A stretch of DNA of 64,000 nt from Erwinia sp. JUb26 (GCF_003751505.1 NZ_RJVB01000009.1:1-64000), one strand, 5' to 3'; shown: positions 39,317 to 49,803, counted from the first letter of the stretch. A program made the numbers and translations. The notes: generated by a model from the sequence alone, not told the origin.

Positions 39317-40984
39317 TTATTCGCCGATTTTAGCCCAGGTATCACGCAGGCCAACGGTGCGGTTAAAGACCAGATTGCTGGCAGAAGAATAAACGCTGTC
39401 AGCGCAGAAGTAGCCTTCACGCTCAAACTGATACGCCGCTGAGGCTTCCGCTTTCTGCATACCCGGCTCAACGAAACCGTGACGGACCACCAGAGATTCC
39501 GGGTTGATGCTGCCGAGGAAATCCTCCTCCGCCGCCGGATTCGGCACGCTGAACAGGCGATCGTACAGGCGGAACTCTGCCGGTAACGCATGCACGGCGG
39601 AAACCCAGTGGATCACGCCCTTCACTTTACGCCCATCAGCCGGATCTTTGCTCAGGGTGTCCACGTCGCAGGTACAGAACAGGCAGGTAATATTACCGTC
39701 TTCATCTTTCGCGACGCGTTCTGCTCTAATCACATAGGCGTTACGCAGACGAACTTCTTTACCCAGCACCAGGCGCTTGTACTGCTTGTTCGCTTCCTCA
39801 CGGAAATCGGCGCGATCGATATAGATCTCACGGCTGAACGGCACTTCACGCGTCCCCATTTCCGGCTTATTCGGATGATTCGGCATGCTGATCGTCTCTT
39901 CATGATGAGCAGGCAGGTTTTCAATCACCAGTTTAACCGGGTCCAGCACCGCCATCGCGCGCGGGGCGTTTTCATTGAGATCGTCACGAATACAGGATTC
40001 CAGCGCGGCCATCTCAACGTTGTTGTCCTGCTTGGTGACGCCAATACGGCGGCAGAACTCACGGATCGACTCCGCGCTGTAGCCACGACGGCGCAGACCG
40101 GACACGGTCAGCATGCGCGGATCGTCCCAGCCCTCAACCACTTTCTCGCTCACCAGCTGGCTCAGCTTGCGCTTGGACATGATGGCGTATTCAAGATTCA
40201 GACGAGAAAACTCGTACTGGCGCGGATGAACCGGGATGGTAATGTTATCCAGCACCCAGTCATACAGGCGACGGTTGTCCTGGAACTCCAGCGTACACAG
40301 GGAATGGGTGATCCCTTCCAGCGCATCGGAAATGCAGTGCGTGAAATCGTACATCGGATAGATGCACCACTTCGAACCGGTCTGATGGTGATCGGCGAAC
40401 TTAATACGGTACAGCACCGGATCGCGCAACACGATAAAGTTGGATGCCATATCGATTTTGGCACGCAGACACGCTTTACCTTCTTCAAACCCGCCGCTGC
40501 GCATTTTCTCAAACAGCGCCAGGTTTTCTTCCACGCTGCGATCGCGATAAGGGCTGTTTTTACCCGGCGCGGTCAGGCTGCCGCGGTATTCACGGATTTG
40601 CTCCGGTGAGAGTTCATCCACATACGCCAGCCCTTTTTCGATCAGTTCGACCGCATAGTGGTGTAGCTGGTCGAAATAGTCAGATGAGTAACGCACCTCG
40701 CCGCTCCACTCGAAGCCGAGCCACTGCACGTCACGTTTGATGGACTCAACGAACTCCAGGTCTTCCTTCACCGGGTTAGTATCATCAAAACGCAGATTGC
40801 ACTGACCCTGGTAATCATTGGCGATACCAAAGTTCAGGCAGATCGACTTAGCGTGGCCAATATGCAGGTAGCCGTTTGGCTCAGGCGGGAAGCGGGTATG
40901 CACGCTCTTGTGCTTACCGGACGCCAGATCTTCGTCGATAATCTGACGAATAAAGTTCGTTGGGCGGGCTTCAGCCTCACTCAT
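39317..40984 (-). CDS. glnS: glutaminyl-tRNA synthetase
   Basis: GlnS (555 aa) is a class I synthetase without editing. The ATG at 40984 ([20 protein letters not shown]) follows GAGGAAATTGAG and gives the E. coli N-terminus; the open frame runs 34 codons further upstream without support. HIGH motif is in [13 protein letters not shown] (about 34-40) and the KMSKS-like motif is IMSKRKL. C-terminal beta-barrels bind the anticodon. Confidence 0.98.
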   Translation of the reverse strand: MSEAEARPTNFIRQIIDEDLASGKHKSVHTRFPPEPNGYLHIGHAKSICLNFGIANDYQGQCNLRFDDTNPVKEDLEFVESIKRDVQWLGFEWSGEVRYSSDYFDQLHHYAVELIEKGLAYVDELSPEQIREYRGSLTAPGKNSPYRDRSVEENLALFEKMRSGGFEEGKACLRAKIDMASNFIVLRDPVLYRIKFADHHQTGSKWCIYPMYDFTHCISDALEGITHSLCTLEFQDNRRLYDWVLDNITIPVHPRQYEFSRLNLEYAIMSKRKLSQLVSEKVVEGWDDPRMLTVSGLRRRGYSAESIREFCRRIGVTKQDNNVEMAALESCIRDDLNENAPRAMAVLDPVKLVIENLPAHHEETISMPNHPNKPEMGTREVPFSREIYIDRADFREEANKQYKRLVLGKEVRLRNAYVIRAERVAKDEDGNITCLFCTCDVDTLSKDPADGRKVKGVIHWVSAVHALPAEFRLYDRLFSVPNPAAEEDFLGSINPESLVVRHGFVEPGMQKAEASAAYQFEREGYFCADSVYSSASNLVFNRTVGLRDTWAKIGE

Positions 40985-41087
40985 CTCAATTTCCTCAATT
41001 AATGCCTGGAATAAATTCGCTACGAAATAACGGAGTATGATCCACAAAGCGGGGGACTGAGACAACCGTTTGTTACGGAAATCCAAT

Positions 41088-41119
41088 AAAAAAAGGGCGG
41101 GAATTGCTCGCCGCCCTTT
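41088..41119 (-). terminator. intrinsic terminator of nagE
   Basis: AAAGGGCG pairs with CGCCCTTT across a short loop, with seven U following on the minus strand (41094-41088). It lies 22 bases after the nagE stop. Confidence 0.85.
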
Positions 41120-41141
41120 CTGCTTACGTTAGTATCGTATT

Positions 41142-43097
41142 TTAGCCATTAATCTCGTAGATACGGCTCTCACCGGCAACGACGGTGTCGCCTGCCAGCA
41201 GCGTTAATCCAGAGAAATCCTCGATGTTGCTGACCACGACAGGGCTGATCATCGAACGGGCATTGGCTTCCAGGAAGGCCAGATCCATTTCCAGCACCGG
41301 TTGACCGGCCACCACCTGGGCACCTTCTTCCACCAGACGGGTAAAGCCTTTACCCTGCAGCGCAACGGTATCCAGCCCCATGTGCACCACAATTTCCGCC
41401 CCTTTATCCGTTTCCAGACAGAAGGCGTGATTGGTGTTGAAGATTTTCACCAGCGTACCGCTGGCCGGTGCCACGACGGTGCTGCTGGTCGGTTTGATCG
41501 CCAGCCCGTCACCGACCGCTTTACTGGCGAAGGCTTCATCCGGCACCTGGTCAATTGCCACTACGGTCCCGCTCACCGGAGCCACCAGCGTACCAACAAT
41601 CCCTTTACTGGCGTTTGGTACGGCCTGCGGCGCCGCGGTTGGCGCAGCCGGTGCGACTGGCGTAGCGGTAGCCGCTGCCGCCGCGATTGGCCCTTTGGCA
41701 ATCAGTTTTTTCATGCTTTCAGCGATGGATTCCGCTTTCGCACCGACAATCACCTGGATCGTCTGTTTATTCAGTCGAACAATACCGGATGCGCCCAAAC
41801 GCTTACAGGCGGCATCGTTAACCAGTCCGGCATCTTTAACGGACAGGCGCAGACGGGTGATACAGGCATCAATCACGTTGAGGTTATCAGAGCCACCGAT
41901 CGCCACAATGTACTGGCGGGACAGCTGATCCATCCCCTCTTCGGTGTTGCTGTTCGCTTCTTCTGTTACCACCAGGTCAGAGGCATCCTCCCGGCCCGGC
42001 GTTTTCAGATTCATCATGCGAATCACCGCACTGAAAAGCACGAAGTAAACCAGGAATGCAACCAGGCCCATCACCAGCAGCATCCAGACGTTCTGGCTGG
42101 CGGCCGGCAGGTTATACATCAACACGTAGTCGATGGCCCCCGCCGAGAAGGAGAATCCGGCATGGATCCCCAGCAGCGTAGCGACAAACAGGCTGATACC
42201 GGTTAGCAATGCGTGGATCAGGTACAGCATCGGTGCCAGGAACATGAACAGGAATTCCAGCGGCTCGGTCACACCGGTCAGAAATGCGGTTACCGCTACG
42301 GAGAGCAGCATGCCGCCGACCATTGGACGGCGCTCTTTTGGCGCAGCCATATACATCGCCAGCGCAGCGCCCGGCAGACCGAACATCATGATCGGGAAGA
42401 AGCCCGACATGAACATCCCTGCGGTACCGTCACCGGCGTAGAAACGATTGATATCGCCGTGGAAGACGGTACCTGCCGCGTTGGTGAATTCACCAATCTG
42501 GAACCAGGCAATGGTATTCAGCACCTGATGCAGACCGGTTGGGATCAGCAGACGGTTAACGAAGCCGAACACGCCAGCCCCGAATGCGCCTTCAGCCACA
42601 ATCCATTCACCACCGGCGTGAATCGCGTTCTGCACCGGCGGCCAGACGTAGCCGAAAATGGCTGCCAGCACCAGACAGAAGAAGCCAGTGGCGATCGGCA
42701 CAAACCGTTTACCGCCGAAGAAGCTGAGGAAGTCAGGCAGTTTAATATCGGCCCAGCGGTTATAGGTGGCACCCGCGACCAGACCGGTGATGATCCCCGC
42801 CAGCACGCCCATATTGACGGCTGGGTTGATGGTCACCATCGCTTTGGTCAGGATAAAGTAACCCACGGCACCAGCCAGCGCAGCTGCTCCAGCATTGTCT
42901 TTTGACCACGTTGACGCTACGCCGATGGCGAAGATCAGCGCGAGGTTATCGAAGATTGCACCGCCGCCCTGTGCGATGAACGGCATATTCAGTAAATCAG
43001 GTTGACCAAAGCGCAGCATCAGTGCAGCAACCGGCAGTACGGCTATCGGCAGCTGTAGCGAGCGCCCCAATCGTTGAAAGAATCCTAAAATATTCAC
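41142..43097 (-). CDS. nagE: PTS N-acetylglucosamine transporter EIICBA
   Basis: NagE (651 aa) imports and phosphorylates GlcNAc. It starts at GTG (MNILGFFQRLGRSLQLPIAV), as in E. coli. Domains run EIIC (1-370, membrane), EIIB (about 390-475, phospho-Cys in IDACITRLRL), an Ala/Pro linker, and EIIA (about 500-645, phospho-His in IVVHMGLDTV). The EIIA takes phosphate directly from HPr. Confidence 0.98.
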   Translation of the reverse strand: MNILGFFQRLGRSLQLPIAVLPVAALMLRFGQPDLLNMPFIAQGGGAIFDNLALIFAIGVASTWSKDNAGAAALAGAVGYFILTKAMVTINPAVNMGVLAGIITGLVAGATYNRWADIKLPDFLSFFGGKRFVPIATGFFCLVLAAIFGYVWPPVQNAIHAGGEWIVAEGAFGAGVFGFVNRLLIPTGLHQVLNTIAWFQIGEFTNAAGTVFHGDINRFYAGDGTAGMFMSGFFPIMMFGLPGAALAMYMAAPKERRPMVGGMLLSVAVTAFLTGVTEPLEFLFMFLAPMLYLIHALLTGISLFVATLLGIHAGFSFSAGAIDYVLMYNLPAASQNVWMLLVMGLVAFLVYFVLFSAVIRMMNLKTPGREDASDLVVTEEANSNTEEGMDQLSRQYIVAIGGSDNLNVIDACITRLRLSVKDAGLVNDAACKRLGASGIVRLNKQTIQVIVGAKAESIAESMKKLIAKGPIAAAAATATPVAPAAPTAAPQAVPNASKGIVGTLVAPVSGTVVAIDQVPDEAFASKAVGDGLAIKPTSSTVVAPASGTLVKIFNTNHAFCLETDKGAEIVVHMGLDTVALQGKGFTRLVEEGAQVVAGQPVLEMDLAFLEANARSMISPVVVSNIEDFSGLTLLAGDTVVAGESRIYEING

Positions 43098-43201
43098 CTT
43101 TTCCCCCTTTGAACCCGTTAAGGTGCCAGAAATCGTTTATTTTTTTACGGTCTTCTGCAGTCTGAGTGACAGTATACACCACAGTCACAAGTGTAAAAAA
43201 A

Positions 43202-43224
43202 AATTAATTCGCTTCGCAAATTAT
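43202..43224. promoter_or_regulatory. NagC operator, nagE side (BoxE-like)
   Basis: The symmetric sequence TTAATTCGCTTCGCAAATTA lies in the nagE-nagB divergent region, close in form and position to the high-affinity NagC site before nagE in E. coli. NagC bound here and at the nagB site is known to loop the DNA in E. coli. Confidence 0.7.
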
Positions 43225-43235
43225 ATCACTGCTTA

Positions 43236-43251
43236 TGTGATTAAAATCACC
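43236..43251. promoter_or_regulatory. CRP site between nagE and nagB
   Basis: TGTGA, six bases, TCACC: a near-perfect CRP site (43236-43251) between the two NagC boxes, as in E. coli, where cAMP-CRP activates both transcripts and stabilises the loop. Confidence 0.75.
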
Positions 43252-43296
43252 AAAAAAATCATTTTTACCACCATTAGACTGGCTAACATAACAAAC

Positions 43297-43319
43297 TTAT
43301 TTTATGATACGAAAAATCA
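43297..43319. promoter_or_regulatory. NagC operator, nagB side (BoxB-like)
   Basis: TTATTTTATGATACGAAAAA plus TCA resembles the E. coli nagB NagC box. Its centre is about 95 bases, or nine helical turns, from the nagE-side box. Confidence 0.65.
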
Positions 43320-43430
43320 AAACGGACTCATCCCTCTGTTATCTGTTCGTAATCACGTTACGATAAATCTTAGTTAGCAGGGCAGCGTTTTCAGACCCAT
43401 ATTTATATTGCTCATTTTACGAGGTTCATC

Positions 43431-44231
43431 ATGAGACTGATTCCACTGGCAACATCTCCTCAGGTCGGTAAGTGGGCTGCACGCCACATTGTTACCCGCA
43501 TCAACAACTTCAAACCTACCGCAGAGCGCCCTTTCGTTCTGGGCCTGCCAACCGGCGGCACGCCGCTGGAAGCCTACAAGCACCTGATTGAGATGCATAA
43601 AGCGGGCCAGGTTAGCTTCAAGCACGTCGTCACCTTTAATATGGACGAATATGTTGGCCTACCGAAGGAGCACCCGGAAAGCTATCACAGCTTCATGCAT
43701 CGTAACTTTTTCGATCACGTTGATATTCAAAGCGAAAATATCAATCTTCTCAATGGCAATGCGCCGGATATTGACGCAGAATGTCGCCAGTATGAGGAAA
43801 AAATTCGCTCCTACGGCAAAATCCATCTGTTTATGGGCGGCGTGGGCAACGACGGGCACATCGCTTTTAATGAACCGGCCTCTTCGCTGGCTTCACGCAC
43901 CCGTATCAAAACGCTGACCCACGATACCCGTATCGCCAACTCACGTTTCTTCGGTGGCGATGTGGATCAGGTGCCAAAATACGCGCTGACCGTGGGCGTG
44001 GGTACGCTGCTTGATGCCGAAGAAGTGATGATTCTGGTTACCGGCCACCTGAAGGCGCATGCCCTGAAAGCTGCTGTTGAAGGTAACGTTAATCATATGT
44101 GGACCATCAGCTGCCTGCAGCTACATGCTAAGTCTGTAGTGGTTTGCGATGAGCCGGCCACAATGGAACTGAAAGTGAAGACCGTGAAGTACTTCCGCGA
44201 AATGGAAGCGGAAAATATTACCGGTCTGTGA
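43431..44231 (+). CDS. nagB: glucosamine-6-phosphate deaminase
   Basis: NagB (266 aa) converts GlcN6P to fructose-6-phosphate and ammonia and is allosterically activated by GlcNAc6P. Catalytic Asp72 (FNMDEYVGL), the Asp-His-Glu triad region ([14 protein letters not shown], about 136-149) and C-terminal GLs are intact. First gene of nagBACD. Confidence 0.99.
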   Translation: MRLIPLATSPQVGKWAARHIVTRINNFKPTAERPFVLGLPTGGTPLEAYKHLIEMHKAGQVSFKHVVTFNMDEYVGLPKEHPESYHSFMHRNFFDHVDIQSENINLLNGNAPDIDAECRQYEEKIRSYGKIHLFMGGVGNDGHIAFNEPASSLASRTRIKTLTHDTRIANSRFFGGDVDQVPKYALTVGVGTLLDAEEVMILVTGHLKAHALKAAVEGNVNHMWTISCLQLHAKSVVVCDEPATMELKVKTVKYFREMEAENITGL

Positions 44232-44262
44232 TGCCGGGAGGTGCGCCTCCCCTTCACCGATC

Positions 44263-44303
44263 GCATCCGGCTGGTCGAGGCTTCGCTAAGGCCAGCCGGA
44301 TCG
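44263..44303. repeat. inverted repeat between nagB and nagA
   Basis: ATCCGGCTGG (44265-44274) and CCAGCCGGAT (44292-44301) form a perfect 10-bp stem with a 17-base loop in the nagB-nagA gap. A second small palindrome (GGGAGGTGCGCCTCCC, 44236-44251) precedes it. It has the look of a REP-type element and may stabilise nagB mRNA or set nagB/nagA ratio. Confidence 0.65.
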
Positions 44304-44332
44304 TAACAGCATTAAAAGTCAGGAGAATGACT

Positions 44333-45481
44333 ATGTACGCTTTAACCCAGGGTCGTATTTATACCGGCCATGAAGTCCTCGACGGGCATGCGGTGGTGAT
44401 CGCCGATGGCCTGATCGACCGTGTTTGCCCGCTCGGCGATGTGCCTGACGGTATTGAAATCCGTGACGTTAACGGTGCCATTATCGCCCCTGGCTTTATC
44501 GATCTGCAGCTTAACGGCTGCGGCGGCGTGCAGTTTAATGATGACCCTGCGGCAATCAGCGTTGAAACGCTGAATACCATGCAGAAAGCGAATGAAAAAT
44601 CCGGCTGTACCAGCTTCCTGCCGACGCTTATTACCAGCACCGACGAGCTGATGAAACGCGCGGTTGAAGTGATGCGGGCATGGCTGGCACAAAACACCAA
44701 TCAGGCGCTGGGTCTGCACCTTGAAGGCCCGTGGCTGAATCCGCTGAAGAAAGGCACCCACAATCCGGCACTGATCCGCGCCCCTGATAAAGCGCTGGTC
44801 GACTTCCTGTGTGAAAATGCGGACGTGATTACCAAGATTACGCTGGCCCCTGAAAAAGTGGGCACGGAAGTCATCCGCCAGCTGCGTGCCGCCGGGATCG
44901 TGATTTCCGCCGGGCACTCGCATGCGACCTATGACGAAGCGCGCAGCGGCATTTCCGCAGGCGTCAGCTTTGCCACCCACCTTTATAACGCGATGCCAAC
45001 CACCACCGGCCGCGAACCGGGTTTGATCGGCGCGCTGTTTGATTCCCCTGACGTCTGGTGTGGCGTGATTGCCGACGGTTTACACGTCCATTTCGCCAAC
45101 ATTCGGAACGCAAAACGCATTAAGGGCGACAAGCTGGTGCTTGTCACCGATGCTACCGCGCCGGCGGGCGCTAATATTGACCAGTTCATTTTTGCTGGTA
45201 AAACAATATACTATCGTAACGGGCTGTGCGTTGACGAGAACGGTACTCTGAGTGGTTCTGCGCTGACTATGATTGAAGCTGTGGAGAACAGCGTCGAACA
45301 TGTTGGTATCGCCCTGGATGAAACGCTACGTATGGCAACGCTTTATCCGGCCCGTGCAATGGGGGTTGATAATCAGTTAGGGTCAATTGAAGCCGGAAAA
45401 GTGGCGAACCTGACGGTATTCACCCGCGATTATAAAATCACCCGGACCATCGTTAACGGTAACGAGGTCTTTAGCGAGTAG
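44333..45481 (+). CDS. nagA: N-acetylglucosamine-6-phosphate deacetylase
   Basis: NagA (382 aa) removes the acetyl group from GlcNAc6P. ATG 44333 ([16 protein letters not shown]) follows AGGAG by seven bases and gives the E. coli length; a longer frame from 44228 would read through the intergenic hairpin. Metal and catalytic motifs [27 protein letters not shown] and the catalytic Asp in VTDATAPAG are present. Confidence 0.97.
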   Translation: MYALTQGRIYTGHEVLDGHAVVIADGLIDRVCPLGDVPDGIEIRDVNGAIIAPGFIDLQLNGCGGVQFNDDPAAISVETLNTMQKANEKSGCTSFLPTLITSTDELMKRAVEVMRAWLAQNTNQALGLHLEGPWLNPLKKGTHNPALIRAPDKALVDFLCENADVITKITLAPEKVGTEVIRQLRAAGIVISAGHSHATYDEARSGISAGVSFATHLYNAMPTTTGREPGLIGALFDSPDVWCGVIADGLHVHFANIRNAKRIKGDKLVLVTDATAPAGANIDQFIFAGKTIYYRNGLCVDENGTLSGSALTMIEAVENSVEHVGIALDETLRMATLYPARAMGVDNQLGSIEAGKVANLTVFTRDYKITRTIVNGNEVFSE

Positions 45482-45488
45482 ATATTGA

Positions 45489-46709
45489 ATGAGCACTGGC
45501 GGCCAGGCCCAGATTGGGAATGTTGATCTTGTTAAACAACTAAATAGCGCGGCCGTGTATCGGCTCATCGATCAGCAGGGGCCCATATCGCGCATTCAGA
45601 TTGCCGAACACAGCCAGCTTGCCCCCGCCAGCGTCACCAAGATCACCCGGCAGCTCATTGAACGCGGGCTGATTAAAGAGGTTGAGCAGCAGGCCTCCAC
45701 CGGCGGCCGCCGGGCCATCTCGATTATCAGCGAAACCCGTGGCTTCAACACCATTGGCGTTCGCCTGGGCCGTAACGATGCCACACTGACCCTGTTCGAT
45801 CTCAGCGGCAAATCGCTGGCGGAGGAGCACTATCCTCTGCCGGAGCGCAGCCAGGAAACGCTGGAGCACGCGCTGTTTAATTCCATCGCGGCCTTCCATG
45901 AGCAGCATCAGCGCAAGCTGCGCGAGCTCATCGCCATTTCGGTTATTCTTCCCGGCCTGGTCGATCCAACCAACGGCGTGATCCGCTATATGCCGCATAT
46001 CAGCGTCAGCCACTGGCCGCTGGTCGCCAACCTCGAAAAACGCTTTAACGTCACCAGCTTTGTCGGGCACGATATCCGCAGCCTGGCGCTGGCAGAGCAC
46101 TATTTTGGTGCTTCTCGCGACTGCGCAGACTCCATTCTGGTGCGCGTACATCGCGGAACGGGGGCGGGGATTATCGCCAACGGTCACATTTTCCTTGGCA
46201 GCAACGGCAACGTCGGCGAGCTGGGGCATATTCAGGTTGATCCGTTAGGCGAGCGCTGCCACTGCGGCAACTTTGGCTGTCTGGAAACGATTGCCGCCAA
46301 TAGCGCGATTGAACACCGCGTGCGCCACCTGCTGACGCAGGGCTATCCGAGCAGTCTGAGTCTGGATAACTGTCAGATCCAGCATATCTGTAGTGCCGCT
46401 AATCGCGGCGACGCGCTGGCCGCTGAGGTTATCGAACATGTAGGCCGCCATCTGGGTAAAGCGATTGCCATCGCCATTAACCTGTTTAATCCGCAGAAAG
46501 TCGTCATTGCCGGTGAGATAACCGAGGCAGATAAAGTCCTGCTGCCTGCAATTGAAAGCTGCATCAACACCCAGGCGCTAAAAGCGTTCCGCAAAAATCT
46601 ACCGGTCGTACGCTCAGAGATCGATCATCGGTCGGCCATCGGGGCCTTTGCGCTGGCGAAACGGGCGATGCTTAACGGCATCCTGCTGCAGCGACTTCTG
46701 GAAGCCTAA
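45489..46709 (+). CDS. nagC: NagC, GlcNAc-responsive repressor (ROK family)
   Basis: NagC (406 aa) represses the nag genes and is released by GlcNAc6P. It has an N-terminal helix-turn-helix (SRIQIAEHSQLAPASVTKIT, about 33-52) and a ROK sugar-binding domain with the zinc motif CHCGNFGCLETI (about 257-268). It begins 7 bases after nagA. Confidence 0.98.
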   Translation: MSTGGQAQIGNVDLVKQLNSAAVYRLIDQQGPISRIQIAEHSQLAPASVTKITRQLIERGLIKEVEQQASTGGRRAISIISETRGFNTIGVRLGRNDATLTLFDLSGKSLAEEHYPLPERSQETLEHALFNSIAAFHEQHQRKLRELIAISVILPGLVDPTNGVIRYMPHISVSHWPLVANLEKRFNVTSFVGHDIRSLALAEHYFGASRDCADSILVRVHRGTGAGIIANGHIFLGSNGNVGELGHIQVDPLGERCHCGNFGCLETIAANSAIEHRVRHLLTQGYPSSLSLDNCQIQHICSAANRGDALAAEVIEHVGRHLGKAIAIAINLFNPQKVVIAGEITEADKVLLPAIESCINTQALKAFRKNLPVVRSEIDHRSAIGAFALAKRAMLNGILLQRLLEA

Positions 46710-46726
46710 TCAAGGACTGTAAGTGC

Positions 46727-47479
46727 ATGACGATTAAGAACGTAATTTGTGATATTGACGGCGTATTGATGCATGACAATACCGCCGTGCCCGGCGCGCG
46801 TGAATTCCTGCAGCGGATCATGGGAAACGATATGCCGCTGGTGGTGTTGACCAACTACCCCTCACAAACCGCAATGGACCTGGCGAACCGCTTTGCTTCG
46901 GCAGGGATCGACCTTCCGGACAGCGTGTTTTATACCTCCGCAATGGCAACCGCCGATTTTCTGAAGCGCCAGGAAGGAAAAAAAGCCTATGTCGTTGGCG
47001 AGGGTGCGCTGATCCATGAGCTGTATAAAGCCGGGTTTACCATTACCGATATCAACCCGGATTTCGTGATCGTCGGTGAGACACGCTCCTTTAACTGGGA
47101 CATGATGCATAAAGCCGCCTTCTTTGTGGCGAACGGCGCACGCTTTATTGCCACCAACCCGGACAGTCACGGCCACGGTCACTCCCCTGCCTGCGGCGCC
47201 CTGTGCGCCGGGATTGAGCGTATCTCCGGTCGGCAGCCTTTCTACGTCGGCAAGCCCAGTCCGTGGATCATGCGCGCCGCGCTGAATAAGATGCAGGCCC
47301 ATTCAGAGGAAACGGTTATTGTTGGCGATAATCTTCGCACCGATATTCTGGCCGGATTCCAGGCAGGTCTGGAAACCATCCTGGTCCTTTCCGGCGTGTC
47401 CAGCCTCAGCGATATCGACGCTATGCCCTTCCGACCGACCTGGGTTTATCCCTCCGTCGCGGATATCGACATATTTTAA
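46727..47479 (+). CDS. nagD: NagD, HAD-family nucleotidase
   Basis: NagD (250 aa) is a HAD-IIA phosphatase acting on nucleoside monophosphates (UMP and GMP in E. coli). The nucleophile motif is CDIDGVLMHDN (about 9-19), with the C2 cap between motifs and the acidic motif in VGDNLRTDILAGFQAG. Its role in amino-sugar use is unclear despite its place as the last gene of nagBACD. Confidence 0.97.
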   Translation: MTIKNVICDIDGVLMHDNTAVPGAREFLQRIMGNDMPLVVLTNYPSQTAMDLANRFASAGIDLPDSVFYTSAMATADFLKRQEGKKAYVVGEGALIHELYKAGFTITDINPDFVIVGETRSFNWDMMHKAAFFVANGARFIATNPDSHGHGHSPACGALCAGIERISGRQPFYVGKPSPWIMRAALNKMQAHSEETVIVGDNLRTDILAGFQAGLETILVLSGVSSLSDIDAMPFRPTWVYPSVADIDIF

Positions 47480-47482
47480 TTC

Positions 47483-47515
47483 CCCAGCCCGGCTAACGCC
47501 GGGCTGGGTCTTTCT
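47483..47515 (+). terminator. intrinsic terminator of nagBACD
   Basis: CCCAGCCCGGC pairs perfectly with GCCGGGCTGGG (11 bp, loop TAAC), followed by TCTTTCT, four bases after nagD. Confidence 0.88.
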
Positions 47516-47747
47516 GTATCGCGCAAAATTCATCCGCTTTTCGCCACTTTTTGTTGATTCATCAATAAAAACGCAAATTAATTGCATATTCGCTAAAGAT
47601 TACGCCAAGTCAACGGGCTATTTTTCAGGTATTGGCTAAATTGCTTGCATAGTCTGCTCTGTTAGCGCATTTTCTTATACATCAGGCGGCAACTCTCGCC
47701 TCAAACCAATATCAATACCGCAAGGTAAGTCGTTTAGGGAGCTGTGT

Positions 47748-49412
47748 ATGTGTTCTATTTTTGGTGTACTCGATCTGAAAACCGATCCTACTGAACTGCG
47801 TAAGAAAGCGCTGGAGCTTTCTCGTCTGATGCGCCACCGTGGCCCGGACTGGTCAGGCATTTATGCCGATGACTATGCCATCCTCGCCCACGAGCGTCTG
47901 TCGATCGTTGACGTGAACAATGGCGCACAGCCACTGTACAACGCCGCGCACACCCACGTTCTGGCGGTTAACGGTGAGATCTACAACCATCAGGCACTGC
48001 GCGCTGAACTGAGCGACCGCTATGAATTCCAGACGGATTCCGACTGCGAAGTGATCCTCGCGCTGTATCAGGAAAAAGGTATCGATTTCCTGGACGATCT
48101 GCAGGGTATGTTTGCCTTTATTCTGTATGACACCGAGAAGAAAACCTGGCTGATCGGCCGTGACCATATCGGCATCATTCCGCTGTATATGGGCAACGAT
48201 GAACACGGCAACCTGTATGTCGCGTCTGAAATGAAGGCACTGGTGCCGGTTTGCCGTACGATCAAAGAGTTTCCGGCAGGCAGCTATATGTCCAGCACCG
48301 ATGGTGAGATTAAACGCTACTGGCAGCGCGACTGGTTCGACTATGCCGCCGTGGCTAACAACACAACCGATGCAGCGGCTCTAAAAGGCGCGCTGGAAGA
48401 GTCAGTGAAAAGCCACCTGATGTCAGACGTACCTTATGGCGTACTGCTGTCCGGTGGTCTGGACTCCTCCATCATTTCAGCGGTGACCAAGAAATTTGCT
48501 GCCAAGCGCGTAGAAGATCACGACAAGAGCGAAGCCTGGTGGCCACAGCTGCACTCCTTCGCCGTGGGCCTGGACGGTTCACCGGATCTTAAAGCCGCGA
48601 AAGCCGTGGCCGAACATCTGGGTACCGTGCACCATGAAATTCATTTCACCGTGCAGGAAGGCCTGGATGCGATTCGCGATGTGATTTATCACATTGAAAC
48701 CTATGACGTGACCACCATCCGTGCATCAACGCCGATGTATCTGATGTCACGTAAGATCAAAGCGATGGGCATTAAGATGGTGCTGTCCGGTGAAGGTGCG
48801 GATGAAGTCTTCGGTGGCTACCTGTACTTCCATAAGGCACCGAACGCGCAGGAGTTCCACGAGGAGAACGTGCGCAAGCTGCATGCGCTGCACATGTTTG
48901 ACTGTGCGCGTGCCAACAAGGCGATGTCGGCCTGGGGCGTGGAAGCTCGCGTACCGTTCCTGGATAAGAAATTCCTTGATGTGGCAATGCGCATCAACCC
49001 GGAAGACAAAATGTGCGGCAGCAACGGCAAAATGGAAAAACACATCCTGCGTGAGTGTTTTGAATCCTACCTGCCGGCAAGCGTAGCATGGCGCCAGAAA
49101 GAGCAGTTCTCCGACGGTGTTGGCTACAGCTGGATTGATACGCTGAAAGAAGTGGCCGCAGAGCAGATTAGCGACCAGCAGCTGCAAACTGCGCACTTCC
49201 GCTTCCCGTACAACACGCCATCCTCAAAAGAGGCGTATCTGTACCGTGAAATCTTTGAAGAACTGTTCCCGGTACCGAGCGCGGCAGAATGCGTTCCGGG
49301 CGGCCCTTCCGTCGCCTGCTCGTCGGCTAAAGCCATCGAATGGGACGAAGCGTTCAAAAACATGGACGACCCGTCAGGACGTGCGGTTGGCGTGCATCAG
49401 TCCGCCTATTAA
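47748..49412 (+). CDS. asnB: asparagine synthetase B (glutamine-hydrolysing)
   Basis: AsnB (554 aa) makes asparagine from aspartate, glutamine and ATP. The N-terminal glutaminase domain begins MCSIFGVLD, with the catalytic Cys exposed after Met removal. The synthetase domain has the PP-loop LLSGGLDSSIISA (about 232-244). A 268-base leader precedes it, with no other gene seen. Confidence 0.98.
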   Translation: MCSIFGVLDLKTDPTELRKKALELSRLMRHRGPDWSGIYADDYAILAHERLSIVDVNNGAQPLYNAAHTHVLAVNGEIYNHQALRAELSDRYEFQTDSDCEVILALYQEKGIDFLDDLQGMFAFILYDTEKKTWLIGRDHIGIIPLYMGNDEHGNLYVASEMKALVPVCRTIKEFPAGSYMSSTDGEIKRYWQRDWFDYAAVANNTTDAAALKGALEESVKSHLMSDVPYGVLLSGGLDSSIISAVTKKFAAKRVEDHDKSEAWWPQLHSFAVGLDGSPDLKAAKAVAEHLGTVHHEIHFTVQEGLDAIRDVIYHIETYDVTTIRASTPMYLMSRKIKAMGIKMVLSGEGADEVFGGYLYFHKAPNAQEFHEENVRKLHALHMFDCARANKAMSAWGVEARVPFLDKKFLDVAMRINPEDKMCGSNGKMEKHILRECFESYLPASVAWRQKEQFSDGVGYSWIDTLKEVAAEQISDQQLQTAHFRFPYNTPSSKEAYLYREIFEELFPVPSAAECVPGGPSVACSSAKAIEWDEAFKNMDDPSGRAVGVHQSAY

Positions 49413-49435
49413 TCCTTACCGTCTGACAAATACTT

Positions 49436-49461
49436 ACGGGCCTTTATGGCCCGTTTTTTTT
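49436..49461 (+). terminator. intrinsic terminator of asnB
   Basis: ACGGGCC pairs with GGCCCGT around a five-base loop, followed by eight T. It starts 24 bases after the asnB stop. Confidence 0.88.
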
Positions 49462-49562
49462 GCCATAATGCTGTTTAGACTCAGAATTCGTTGATTTTAT
49501 CGACATAATGGTCACAAGCCATGCAAACAACACGTTTATGGCAAAAAACGGGAAAAAACTAG

Positions 49563-49591
49563 TTGACGCTTTTGGGCCAACTCCGCATAAT
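49563..49591 (+). promoter_or_regulatory. promoter of the Met-Leu-Gln tRNA operon
   Basis: TTGACG (49563-49568), a 17-base spacer, then CATAAT (49586-49591), followed by a GC-rich discriminator GCGCCCC. The combination of near-consensus boxes and GC discriminator is typical of stringently controlled stable-RNA promoters. Confidence 0.8.
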
Positions 49592-49630
49592 GCGCCCCGC
49601 AACGCCGATGAAGGTTACGCAAAAAAAGAA

Positions 49631-49707
49631 GGCTACTTAGCTCAGCTGGTTAGAGCACAGCACTCATAATGCTGGGGTCACAGGTTCGATTCCCGTAGTA
49701 GCCACCA
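49631..49707 (+). tRNA. tRNA-Met elongator (CAT), copy 1
   Basis: A 77-nt tRNA with anticodon CAT and encoded CCA. The body matches E. coli metT rather than initiator Met or tRNA-Ile2. First of seven in the order metT-leuW-glnUW-metU-glnVX of E. coli. Confidence 0.95.
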
Positions 49708-49718
49708 CTTCTTTTTGC

Positions 49719-49803
49719 GCGGGAGTGGCGAAATTGGTAGACGCACCAGATTTAGGTTCTGGCGCCGCAAGGTGTGCGAGTTCAAGTCTCGCCTCCCGCA
49801 CCA
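49719..49803 (+). tRNA. tRNA-Leu (anticodon TAG)
   Basis: An 85-nt class II tRNA with a long variable arm, anticodon TAG and CCA end, apparently identical to E. coli leuW. Confidence 0.97.

Noticed and set aside
40985-41086. 34-codon N-terminal extension of GlnS
   Set aside because: The downstream ATG with GAGGAAATTGAG gives the conserved N-terminus.
44228-44332. N-terminal extension of NagA
   Set aside because: Would translate an intergenic hairpin; the ATG at 44333 has a good ribosome site and the family length.
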